Assembly (NCBI GenBank): GCA_030690265.1
Contig: JAUYHA010000020.1
Coordinates: 1 to 51,071, forward strand
Source of the DNA: Dehalococcoidales bacterium
Lineage (GTDB): Bacteria > Chloroflexota > Dehalococcoidia > Dehalococcoidales > UBA2162
Length of the DNA: 51,071 nucleotides
Direction of reading: 5' to 3'
Shown: positions 16,854 to 23,996 of the stretch, piece by piece
Layout of the letters: each line of letters begins with the position of its first letter
Numbering within the stretch: the first letter of the stretch is position 1
Notes under the pieces: model-generated
Seen by the model: only the letters and a program-made list of their open reading frames with translations
Database searches by the model: none
Told to the model about the DNA's origin: nothing
Translations under genes and position numbers: made by a program

Positions 16854-17942
16854 ATGAAAACTGTGGGGTGTATAAGTATGTCCGAACTTCTACTCAATAC
16901 AATTAAAATGATAAAACCTCTGGATAAAAAAGCCATGGCTGAAGCTCGAGCCAGGCAGGATATTTTGACCAAGCCGCAGGATAGCCTGGGCAGGCTTGAA
17001 GAAGTGTCCATCCAGCTGGCTGGCATTCAGGGTAAGCCCATCCCCCAACTCAAGGATAAAGCTATCATCACCATGGCTGGCGACCACGGGGTGGTGGCGG
17101 AAGGGGTGGGCAACTGGCCGCAGGAAGTCACTGCCCAGATGGTCTATAATTTCCTCCGGGGCGGGGCGGCAATCAATGTCCTCGCCCGCCAGGCAGGTGC
17201 CCGAATTATCGTCGTTGATATGGGGGTAGCCAGCAACCTGAAATCACACCCTCAGCTTCTATCCAGAAAAGTAGCCCCCGGCACCCAGAATATAGCTTCG
17301 GGCCCGGCGATGACCGGAGAGCAGGCAATCAGGGCAATTGAAAGTGGCATTGAAATAGTGAACGACGAAGTGGCCAAGGGTCTGGATATAGTCGGCACCG
17401 GAGATATGGGCATCGGTAATACTACTGCCAGCAGCGCCATCTGTGCCGTGATGACCGGGAAGCAGTCATCCAAGGTGACCGGCCGGGGTACGGGTATCAC
17501 TGATGAGCAGTTAGCGCACAAGATAAAAATAGTAGATAAAGCCCTGACGGTTAATCATCCTGACCCTGAGCAACCACTGGAGGTACTGGCAAAGATAGGT
17601 GGTTTTGAGATTGGGGGGCTGGCAGGAGTAATGCTGGCAGCCGCGGCGCACCGCATTCCGGTGGTTATTGACGGCTTCATCTCCGGGGCGGCGGCGCTCA
17701 TTGCCGCGGCACTGTCACCTCAACTGAAAGACTACCTTATCGCCGCTCACCTTTCTGCCGAGGCTGGACATCGGATACTGCTCAAACATCTGGGGCTTAA
17801 GCCCCTATTAGACTTGGATATGCGCCTGGGTGAAGGCACCGGAGCAGCTCTGGGCATTTTCCTGTGTGAAACCTCCGCCCGGATTTTAGCCGAAATGGCT
17901 ACTTTTGCCGAAGCCGAAGTCTCGGAAAGGAACGAAGATTAG
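16854..17942 (+). CDS. cobT: Nicotinate-nucleotide-dimethylbenzimidazole phosphoribosyltransferase
   Basis: A 362-residue enzyme (354 if started at ATG 16878) that makes alpha-ribazole phosphate, the lower-ligand nucleotide of cobalamin. Typical features are RQDILTKPQDSLGRLEE, MAGDHGVVAEGV, the GTGDMGIGNTTASSAI loop and LRLGEGTGAALG-type C-terminal catalytic motif (here MRLGEGTGAALG). AAGG lies before ATG 16854 and GGGGTG before ATG 16878, so the start is uncertain by eight residues. Its stop abuts the cobS start. Confidence 0.96.
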   Translation: MKTVGCISMSELLLNTIKMIKPLDKKAMAEARARQDILTKPQDSLGRLEEVSIQLAGIQGKPIPQLKDKAIITMAGDHGVVAEGVGNWPQEVTAQMVYNFLRGGAAINVLARQAGARIIVVDMGVASNLKSHPQLLSRKVAPGTQNIASGPAMTGEQAIRAIESGIEIVNDEVAKGLDIVGTGDMGIGNTTASSAICAVMTGKQSSKVTGRGTGITDEQLAHKIKIVDKALTVNHPDPEQPLEVLAKIGGFEIGGLAGVMLAAAAHRIPVVIDGFISGAAALIAAALSPQLKDYLIAAHLSAEAGHRILLKHLGLKPLLDLDMRLGEGTGAALGIFLCETSARILAEMATFAEAEVSERNED

Positions 17943-18692
17943 TTGGCATTCTTAGCCGCTCTTGAGTTTCTGACCATCATTCCTGTGCCCTTCCGGCATA
18001 AGGATGACCCGACAAGAGCAGCAGATTCCCTGGTCTACTTCCCGGTGGTCGGTCTTATTATCGGTCTCATCCTGTCGGTTCTCAACTGGCTTTTCGGTCT
18101 CTTTCTGCCCCAGGCAGTGGTTAACGGGCTATTGATTGTTTCCCTGGTAATAATCACTGGCGCCCTGCACCTTGACGGCTTTGTCGATACCTGCGACGGC
18201 ATCGCCGGCCACAGGTCAGTTGAAGATAGATGGCGGGTAATGCATGACAGCCGGGCAGGTGCCTTCGGTATTGTTGGTGTTGTTTTACTGCTGCTGGTAA
18301 AATATATCTCGTTAAATAGCTTGCCTGAGAGTTTGCTCGTCTTAGGCCTGATACTTATGCCGGTGGTCAGCCGGTGGGCGATGGTCTATGCTCTTTTTGC
18401 CTATCCCTACGCCAGAGAGGAAGGCCTGGGAAAAACCTTTAAGCAAGGGGCAAGCTGGTGGAGATTTGCCATAGCCACAGCGATAACCCTGATGATTGCC
18501 ATCGGTCTGGGCTGGCCGGAGGCAGGTTTAGCCATAATGCTCGGCACCTGGGCTATAATTGTAATTGCGGCAGGTTACCTGAAAAGGAAATTTTCCGGGC
18601 TGACCGGTGACACCTACGGAGCGATAAACGAGGTGGCTGAGGTTAGTGTGCTTATTCTTATTACCCTGTTAACTCATAACCTGTGGCTTTAA
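17943..18692 (+). CDS. cobS: Adenosylcobinamide-GDP ribazoletransferase
   Basis: A 249-residue polytopic membrane enzyme that joins adenosylcobinamide-GDP to alpha-ribazole (phosphate), closing the nucleotide loop. The signature LHLDGFVDTCDGIAGH and the MHDSRAGAFG motif lie between about five or six hydrophobic helices. GLTGDTYGAINEVAE near the C-terminus is also conserved. TTG 17943 follows the cobT stop with no gap, so translation is probably coupled. Confidence 0.96.
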   Translation: MAFLAALEFLTIIPVPFRHKDDPTRAADSLVYFPVVGLIIGLILSVLNWLFGLFLPQAVVNGLLIVSLVIITGALHLDGFVDTCDGIAGHRSVEDRWRVMHDSRAGAFGIVGVVLLLLVKYISLNSLPESLLVLGLILMPVVSRWAMVYALFAYPYAREEGLGKTFKQGASWWRFAIATAITLMIAIGLGWPEAGLAIMLGTWAIIVIAAGYLKRKFSGLTGDTYGAINEVAEVSVLILITLLTHNLWL

Positions 18693-18705
18693 TCAGGAGA
18701 GACAC

Positions 18706-19326
18706 TTGTCAAAGTTACTTCTGGTAAGACATGGTATTACCGAACACAATAGCACCCGGCGTTTCGCCGGCTACAGCGATGTTGATATGACCGCCGAGGG
18801 ATACGCCCAGGTTGAAAAATTGAGTGACCGCCTGGCAAAGGAAAAAATCGATGCCGTTTACTCCAGTGATTTGAAACGAGCTTTAGTGACGGCTGAAATT
18901 ATCTCCGCCAGACATAATGTAGAGATAGTAATCTGTCCCGAGCTGAGGGAGGCTAACTACGGCAATGCCGAGGGTCTGACTTTTAAAGAGATTGAAGAAT
19001 GTTATCCTGAGCTGGCAAAAGCAATTGCAAGCTTCAGTCCAGGGGAATTAAACTTTCCCGGTGGGGAAAGTTTTGAAGGGTTTGTCGCCCGGACAAGCAC
19101 TTTTCTGGATAGACTGAACGGGCACCATCCGGAGCAGACCATACTCATTGTTTCTCATAGCGGGCCGTTAAGAGTCCTGCTCTGCGCTCTGTTAGGTATT
19201 GACCAGAGCTTCTGGCGCCAGCTCCGCTGTGATAACGCCTCGTTAAGCATCGTTGAAACTTATCCTCAACGAGCCATACTGAACCTGTTGAACGATACTT
19301 CTCACCTGGGCAACAGCATTAAATAA
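18706..19326 (+). CDS. cobC: Alpha-ribazole phosphatase-type histidine phosphatase
   Basis: A 206-residue histidine phosphatase with the catalytic LVRHGITEHN motif (H9) and the second histidine in VSHSGPLRVLL. In this setting it most likely removes phosphate from alpha-ribazole phosphate or adenosylcobalamin phosphate. The general fold is shared with phosphoglycerate mutases, so the role comes from the neighbours cobS and cobU. TTG 18706 follows AGGAGA by about seven bases. Confidence 0.88.
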   Translation: MSKLLLVRHGITEHNSTRRFAGYSDVDMTAEGYAQVEKLSDRLAKEKIDAVYSSDLKRALVTAEIISARHNVEIVICPELREANYGNAEGLTFKEIEECYPELAKAIASFSPGELNFPGGESFEGFVARTSTFLDRLNGHHPEQTILIVSHSGPLRVLLCALLGIDQSFWRQLRCDNASLSIVETYPQRAILNLLNDTSHLGNSIK

Positions 19327-19327
19327 T

Positions 19328-19408
19328 AAATCCTAAATACTAAATTCTAAAATTTTGGGATTTGAATTTTGAACTTGTTTGGGATTTGGTAACTAGAGTT
19401 TAGGATTT
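19328..19408. repeat. 81-bp AT-rich dispersed-type repeat with inverted ends
   Basis: AAATCCTAAA (19328-19337) is inverted as TTTAGGATTT (19399-19408) around an AT-rich interior with TAAATTCTAAAATTTTGGGATTTGAATTT-like periodic units, split here as TAAATTCTAAAA and TTGGGATTTGAATTTTG. It interrupts the cob operon between cobC and cobU. Confidence 0.6.
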
Positions 19409-19429
19409 CACAAGAGGGGGGTGAGGTAG

Positions 19430-19999
19430 ATAAATACTCTAATAACTGGTGGGGCTCGCAGCGGCAAGAGCCATTTTGCCCAGCAGCTTGCCCTGAAGTC
19501 AGCTAAAAAGGTGCTCTTTGTGGCTACTGCCGAGGCGGGTGACGAGGAGATGAGCCGGCGCATCGAAGAGCACAAACGCTCCCGACCGTCATCATGGAGA
19601 ACTCTTGAAGTTACCAGCCACATAGGCGATGAAATTATGAAAAAGGTGGGGGAGGCTCAGGTGGTAATTGTAGACTGCATCACCCTGCTGGTTAATAATA
19701 TTTTCTGCCAGTTCACTGACCGGACTGATGAGCAGATTAACGCCTCCCTGGTTGAGAAAGAGGTTACCCGTGAGATTGGTGAGCTGGTAGAGTGCTTTAA
19801 CCACCTTAATGCCAGCTTTATTATCGTGACCAGCGAGGTCGGCATGGACCTGGTGCCGGCTAACCGGATTGGACGGCTCTACCGCGATTTGATGGGAAGG
19901 GCGAACCAGCTTCTGGCTGAACGGGTTGATGAGGTCTACCTGATGGTCGCCGGCCTGCCTTTACGGATAAAACCAGCCAGCCGCTTTCCAGAAGAGTAA
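19430..19999 (+). CDS. cobU: Adenosylcobinamide kinase/guanylyltransferase, apparent AUA start
   Basis: A bifunctional P-loop enzyme that phosphorylates adenosylcobinamide and transfers GMP to it. Read from 19430 it has 189 residues, normal for CobU, and opens (M)NTLITGGARSGKSHFA, the family Walker A. VATAEAGDEEM, VVIVDCITLLVNN (Walker B) and IIVTSEVGMDLVP follow. A TAG stop (19427-19429) directly precedes ATA 19430, and no ATG, GTG or TTG lies before the Walker A. The first ordinary start, GTG 19511, would remove the nucleotide site. GGGGGTGA ends five bases before the ATA. The situation matches purD. Confidence 0.85.
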   Translation: MNTLITGGARSGKSHFAQQLALKSAKKVLFVATAEAGDEEMSRRIEEHKRSRPSSWRTLEVTSHIGDEIMKKVGEAQVVIVDCITLLVNNIFCQFTDRTDEQINASLVEKEVTREIGELVECFNHLNASFIIVTSEVGMDLVPANRIGRLYRDLMGRANQLLAERVDEVYLMVAGLPLRIKPASRFPEE

Positions 20000-20027
20000 A
20001 CCGGCAAGATAAAATGAGAGGTAAGAA

Positions 20028-20642
20028 ATGGCTCTATTCATCACTTTTGAGGGGGGAGAGGGGAGCGGTAAGACTCTCCAGGCAAGGAGCTTGTACACTA
20101 GACTATTAAAAGCAGCTATTCCGGCACTCTTGACCCACGAACCGGGGGGGACTGCCCTGGGCAGGAAGCTGGCTCGCTGGTTGAAATGGTCTCAGGATAC
20201 GGGTATATCACCATTGACCGAGCTACTGATGTTTAATGCTTCCCGGGCTCAACTGGTAAAAGAGGTTATCAAACCCAACCTGGAAGAGGGAACGGTGGTC
20301 ATCTGCGACCGCTACGCTGATTCTACTATTGCCTATCAGGGCTATGGACGGGGATTAAATCTGGAGACAGTTAAAACTATTAACCAAATGGCTGCCTCGA
20401 TAAAACCGGACCTGACTCTCTTGCTGGATATACCGGTCGAGCAGGGGTTTGCCCGTAAGAGAGATAAGAGACGTGACCGGTTTGAGCAGGAGGATATCGC
20501 TTTCCACCGGCGAGTGCGGCAAGGCTATCTCAAACTGGCGGCGGAAGAGCCGGAGCGCTGGCTGGTAATAAACGCCAGCCAGTCTAAAGCGAAAATAAGG
20601 CAGATTATCTGGCAGAGAGTCCGTCAATTACTCTCCCGCTAA
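20028..20642 (+). CDS. tmk: Thymidylate kinase
   Basis: A 204-residue dTMP kinase that makes dTDP for DNA synthesis. The P-loop GGEGSGKT is at residues 9-16. The DR motif (VVICDRYADSTIAYQGYGRG) and the lid (RKRDKRRDRFEQED) follow. Its ATG is preceded by AGAGGTAAG. It is the last gene of the plus-strand run and converges with plsY with a 14-bp gap. Confidence 0.95.
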   Translation: MALFITFEGGEGSGKTLQARSLYTRLLKAAIPALLTHEPGGTALGRKLARWLKWSQDTGISPLTELLMFNASRAQLVKEVIKPNLEEGTVVICDRYADSTIAYQGYGRGLNLETVKTINQMAASIKPDLTLLLDIPVEQGFARKRDKRRDRFEQEDIAFHRRVRQGYLKLAAEEPERWLVINASQSKAKIRQIIWQRVRQLLSR

Positions 20643-20656
20643 CCGGAAAAGACGGG

Positions 20657-21235
20657 CTAGGCAACGCCCTCACCGGAGGTATCTGGTATTCGCTTTACCC
20701 TGAGATAATGGGTAACCCCGAGCAGGCAGGGCAAAGCGGCGCTGTAAGCGATAAGCTCCCAGGAAAGCCCCACCCACCAGGATATCAAGGGTAACGGAAT
20801 AAACACTACAACTCCGGCAATACCGGTGCTCCTGGAAACCAGGAGGGCAACCAGCCCCGGCCCGGTCAGAATCAATATCGGCAGCGGAACAACCGCCGCC
20901 AGAACCCCGATGGTGATGGCAAATCCCCTGCCTCCCCTGAAACCGATAAAAACGGGCCAGTTGTGACCGATAACCGAGGCTACCCCGGCAGCCAGGACAG
21001 CCAGCTGAGGGGTGCCGGCCATCCGGGCAATGAGAACCGCCAGTGCCCCTTTAGCAGCATCAATTAAAAAAACCGCTATTCCCGTTTTTCTCCCCAGCTG
21101 GCGGAATGCATTGGCGGCGCCCACATTACCGTCACCCATCTGCCTGATATCCTTGCCCTTAAGCAGGCGCCCTGCAATATGGGCGGTGGGGATGGAGCCA
21201 AGCAGGTAACCCAGGATAATTATCAGCCAGGACAT
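20657..21235 (-). CDS. plsY: Glycerol-3-phosphate acyltransferase
   Basis: A 192-residue membrane protein with five hydrophobic segments. It transfers acyl groups from acyl phosphate to glycerol 3-phosphate, the first acylation of bacterial phospholipid synthesis. The three PlsY motifs are visible: GSIPTAHIAG, GDGNVGAANAFRQLG with the following KG, and GHNWPVFIGFRGGRG. It stands alone between tmk and tRNA-Leu. Confidence 0.95.
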   Translation of the reverse strand: MSWLIIILGYLLGSIPTAHIAGRLLKGKDIRQMGDGNVGAANAFRQLGRKTGIAVFLIDAAKGALAVLIARMAGTPQLAVLAAGVASVIGHNWPVFIGFRGGRGFAITIGVLAAVVPLPILILTGPGLVALLVSRSTGIAGVVVFIPLPLISWWVGLSWELIAYSAALPCLLGVTHYLRVKRIPDTSGEGVA

Positions 21236-21323
21236 TTCTCAAACTTTCCAGTTTATAAACGGCAGCGAAAGTCAAATCTGCAAAATGAGCAGATAAGCAT
21301 CACTAAAGCTGTTTTGGTGCTTC

Positions 21324-21408
<85 letters not shown>

Positions 21409-21420
21409 TGAAGCTAAATA

Positions 21421-22608
21421 TCAGCTATTACTCAATATTATGTCTGCTGTTGGCGTTAAATTGGCGTTAATTTTTTGAGACACCCCGTTTTTGCCCGGTG
21501 GTAACACTTCGTCCAGTAACGCCATAGCGTCCTCTTGCATCCCCTCAATTATATGGCTGTAAACGTCCATTGTAAAGGCTACCGAGCTATGTCCCAGGGC
21601 TTCACTGATAACCTTTGGCTTAGCGCCACGTAGGAACATAAGGCTAGCAAAGGTATGTCTGAGGTCGTGGAATCTTACGCCGTTCAGTCCCGCCAGTTTA
21701 GCTATTCTGGCAAACTCATGGCTTAATATCGAGGGGTCTAACGGCTTGCTTTCCACGCTGGCAAAAATAAGGTCGTCTAAGGTGAGTGGCTTTCCTAGCT
21801 GCCAGTAAATCGATTCCCTCTCCGCTCGATATTCCCTCAAAAACAGGGCTAACTTTGGCGTCATGGCAACACGGCGTCGGCTGTGGGCTGTCTTAGGCTC
21901 TTTAATCAGGCATACTCCCCGGCGCTTGTATAACACCTGGCTAACCGATATTGAAAGCATATCAAGGTCAATATCACGCCACCTTAAACCTAATAGCTCA
22001 GCCTGGCGAAGTCCAGTAGAAACGGCGGTATATGTAACAGGATAGATAAGGCTGCCGTGTACCATGTCGAAAAGGACTTCAACTTCATCAGGCGTTAGTG
22101 TTCGCATTGGCCGTCCCTTCCATGATGGTGCGTCTACTAAATCGCACGGGTTACGTCCCAGGTAGCCTTGCCTTACCGCATATTTAAGAGCTTGCGATAA
22201 GAGTCGGTGATGCTTGGCTACCGTCCGGGCTGATACCTTTTCGCAAGCCTTCCCGTAGTATCCCTGTATTGTCTGCGGGTGTAACTGCTTTAGTTGGACA
22301 TGGCCCAGGATAGGCTTTAAGTGGCGCTCTATAATGCTCTGATAGCCGTCAAGCGTCCTGATACTACAGTTAGTCTTAACATACCCCTCAAGCCACTGGT
22401 TAAGGTGCTCTGCTACTGTGAGCTTACCGGGCGGGGTATATACGCCTTTATCAAGGCTGGATAATAGCTCGGTCAACCGCCTTTGGGCATCACCCTTGCG
22501 GCCTCTTATTGTCTCGAAGTGGCGCCGGGGCTTCCCGTCCGGGCCGGTGCCGGTGTAGATTTGAATTTGCCATGAGCCTTTGCTCTTTTCCCTTATGCTA
22601 CCTCTCAT
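21421..22608 (-). CDS. Tyrosine recombinase (element integrase)
   Basis: A 395-residue phage-type integrase with all three expected domains: an N-terminal arm-binding region (residues 5-50, GSWQIQIYTGTGPDGKPRRH), a SAM-like core-binding domain (65-150), and the catalytic domain with R201, K239, H314-x-x-R317, H340 and the nucleophile Y350. The start is ATG 22608, six bases after AAGGAGGC. A further 54 in-frame residues upstream are a lysine-rich overlap with the neighbouring gene. The last codons contain two TTGGCGTTAA repeats. It lies beside tRNA-Leu, the expected target, and should insert and remove the element. Confidence 0.95.
   Translation of the reverse strand: MRGSIREKSKGSWQIQIYTGTGPDGKPRRHFETIRGRKGDAQRRLTELLSSLDKGVYTPPGKLTVAEHLNQWLEGYVKTNCSIRTLDGYQSIIERHLKPILGHVQLKQLHPQTIQGYYGKACEKVSARTVAKHHRLLSQALKYAVRQGYLGRNPCDLVDAPSWKGRPMRTLTPDEVEVLFDMVHGSLIYPVTYTAVSTGLRQAELLGLRWRDIDLDMLSISVSQVLYKRRGVCLIKEPKTAHSRRRVAMTPKLALFLREYRAERESIYWQLGKPLTLDDLIFASVESKPLDPSILSHEFARIAKLAGLNGVRFHDLRHTFASLMFLRGAKPKVISEALGHSSVAFTMDVYSHIIEGMQEDAMALLDEVLPPGKNGVSQKINANLTPTADIILSNS
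21450..21470. repeat. Paired TTGGCGTTAA repeats near attL
   Basis: TTGGCGTTAA at 21450-21459 and 21461-21470, starts 11 bp apart, within the last codons of the integrase. The same pair with the same spacing recurs at 27468-27488 near attR. They are probable arm-type integrase sites. Confidence 0.7.
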
Positions 22609-22609
22609 T

Positions 22610-23449
22610 TTATGCCTCCTTTTCCTCTTTTTTCTCGGCTCTTTTTGCTTTTTTCTTGGCTCTTTTCCTCTCAATCTCCATGCGTAACTTAAACCAACTT
22701 CCGCTATCTGCTTGTGACTTGCAGAGCGGACAATCGGGGTCAAACACGAAACGCCCAGCTTCCCAGTCAATTTTATGCGGTAGCTTATGCCCTTCAGGGT
22801 CTGGTATGAAGTGTCTTTCTCTTAAAGATTGGGTGTTTTGCTTGCTGACAAAGTCATAAAATTGCTGAACGCCATGACTGAGGGCTGCGTCTAGCTCTGA
22901 GGTATCACAAGGCGTCTTCGACAAGTCGCAGATTAGGTCATAGTCGGCATATTTGCACGCAACTGAAAACAGCACTCTAGGGTTATCGGGGTCGAGGTTC
23001 TTGAAATTCTTGAAAAACTCATCGGTGGTTATGTGTTTCCAAACAACATCATAAAGGCGAGCCACCCATAAGGCTTGCCTTAGCGTTAGGTTTATTTTAT
23101 CAATATCCTCTGGCGACATCGGCACGTTTTCAAAATAGCCTCTTAGTACTCCTTGAACTTCAAGGATGTGCCTTACTGCCTCAGCCGATAAGTGAGGATG
23201 GTCTCGCAGCAAGCCCAGATGCCAAGGGCGGTCGAGACCGCTTCTCGAATTGCGTGCCCCTGAAATCTTCTTGACTACAGTTTCCCATGCGGGTGGTGTT
23301 TCTTTCGGGAACCCTTTCTTAATATCTTCAATCAGTTTATCAGCCAGGCCTTCTCTGCCTTCATCGCTGTTTAACGCACTCTTAGTAATCAGATGTTTTA
23401 TTTCTGGCAGCATCGCCTTAGCTCGTGTTTTCCGTTTTTTTTCTATCAT
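22610..23449 (-). CDS. Element protein of unknown function with lysine-rich tail
   Basis: A 279-residue soluble protein with no family I recognise. It is mostly helical, has a C-P-L-C pair near residue 240 that could be half of a zinc site, and ends in a strongly basic, probably helical tail (MEIERKRAKKKAKRAEKKEE). Its TAA stop (22612-22610) lies one base before the integrase ATG, and the integrase ribosome site sits inside its last codons, so translation of the two is likely coupled. It is transcribed from the divergent promoter at 23513-23540. It could be a partner of the integrase or an element-specific regulator, but nothing in the sequence decides this. Confidence 0.7.
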   Translation of the reverse strand: MIEKKRKTRAKAMLPEIKHLITKSALNSDEGREGLADKLIEDIKKGFPKETPPAWETVVKKISGARNSRSGLDRPWHLGLLRDHPHLSAEAVRHILEVQGVLRGYFENVPMSPEDIDKINLTLRQALWVARLYDVVWKHITTDEFFKNFKNLDPDNPRVLFSVACKYADYDLICDLSKTPCDTSELDAALSHGVQQFYDFVSKQNTQSLRERHFIPDPEGHKLPHKIDWEAGRFVFDPDCPLCKSQADSGSWFKLRMEIERKRAKKKAKRAEKKEEKEA

Positions 23450-23512
23450 CTCCAGTAGTCCCTCTTTTAGTAATTCTTAGGCTATATCTTATCCGTTACT
23501 AAGCCTAGACAT

Positions 23513-23540
23513 ACTATACTCTAATCTCTTACAATGTAAA
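23513..23540 (-). promoter_or_regulatory. Leftward promoter of the integrase transcript
   Basis: On the minus strand TTTACA (23540-23535), 16 bp, then TATAGT (23518-23513). Its -35 box shares the palindrome TTACAATGTAA with the rightward promoter. Confidence 0.6.
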
Positions 23541-23557
23541 TATAAATCATATATATA
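23529..23557 (+). promoter_or_regulatory. Rightward promoter of the regulator/replication transcript
   Basis: TTACAA (23529-23534), 17 bp, then TATATA (23552-23557). It overlaps the leftward -35 box. The palindrome at 23529-23539 spans both and is a natural operator candidate for the Xre-like protein. Confidence 0.6.
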
Positions 23558-23592
23558 GCTGTTGTCAATAGTTGGAGGAGGTAATTTTAGAG

Positions 23593-23796
23593 ATGGATGG
23601 AAACCGAATCAGGGAACTTAGAGAGAAAAGCGGACTGTCCCAGGTCGAGCTAGCACGCCGGGCGAGGATGGCCTCGACAAACCTGAGCGCCATTGAGAAC
23701 GGAAGGTTGATAGCCTGGCCTAAGCTGAGGCGGAGACTGGCACGGGCGCTAAAAACAACCGAGGCTGACTTATTCCCCACTGAGAAGGGGGGGTAG
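23593..23796 (+). CDS. Xre-type helix-turn-helix regulator
   Basis: A 67-residue single-domain HTH_3 protein: LREKSGLSQVELARRARMAS is the helix-turn-helix, followed by NLSAIENGR and a short hydrophobic core helix. The start is ATG 23593. GGAGGAGGT lies about 11 bases upstream, and an earlier TTG at 23572 would overlap that ribosome site. It is the first gene of the rightward transcript, beside divergent promoters, the classic position for a repressor that chooses between maintenance and excision. Confidence 0.85.
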   Translation: MDGNRIRELREKSGLSQVELARRARMASTNLSAIENGRLIAWPKLRRRLARALKTTEADLFPTEKGG

Positions 23797-23798
23797 CG

Positions 23799-23996
23799 AT
23801 GGCGAATAACGATAGTCTGGTAATGAGTATCCCGGAATTTGCCAGGGTAATGGGAATAAGCCGGGGGAGTGCTTACAGCTTTGCACGGCAAAATAAGCTC
23901 CCAGTACCGGTGATTTTCATTGGCGACAAGCGCATGGTGCTTTCCCGCAGGTCGGTTGAACGCTTGCTGTCAGGTGAGGGCAATAGTGAGCAGTAA
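23799..23996 (+). CDS. Excisionase-like helix-turn-helix protein
   Basis: A 65-residue protein with the MerR/Xis-like winged HTH pattern: SIPEFARVMGISRGSAYSFA, then IFIGDKRMVLSRRSVERLL. Proteins of this size next to tyrosine integrases often act as recombination directionality factors, but a simple transcription factor is also possible. It starts two bases after the Xre stop and overlaps the replication gene by 11 bp. Confidence 0.75.
   Translation: MANNDSLVMSIPEFARVMGISRGSAYSFARQNKLPVPVIFIGDKRMVLSRRSVERLLSGEGNSEQ

Noticed and set aside
22609-22770. 54 extra N-terminal residues of the integrase
   Set aside because: They overlap the lysine-rich end of the upstream gene in another frame, and AAGGAGGC marks ATG 22608.
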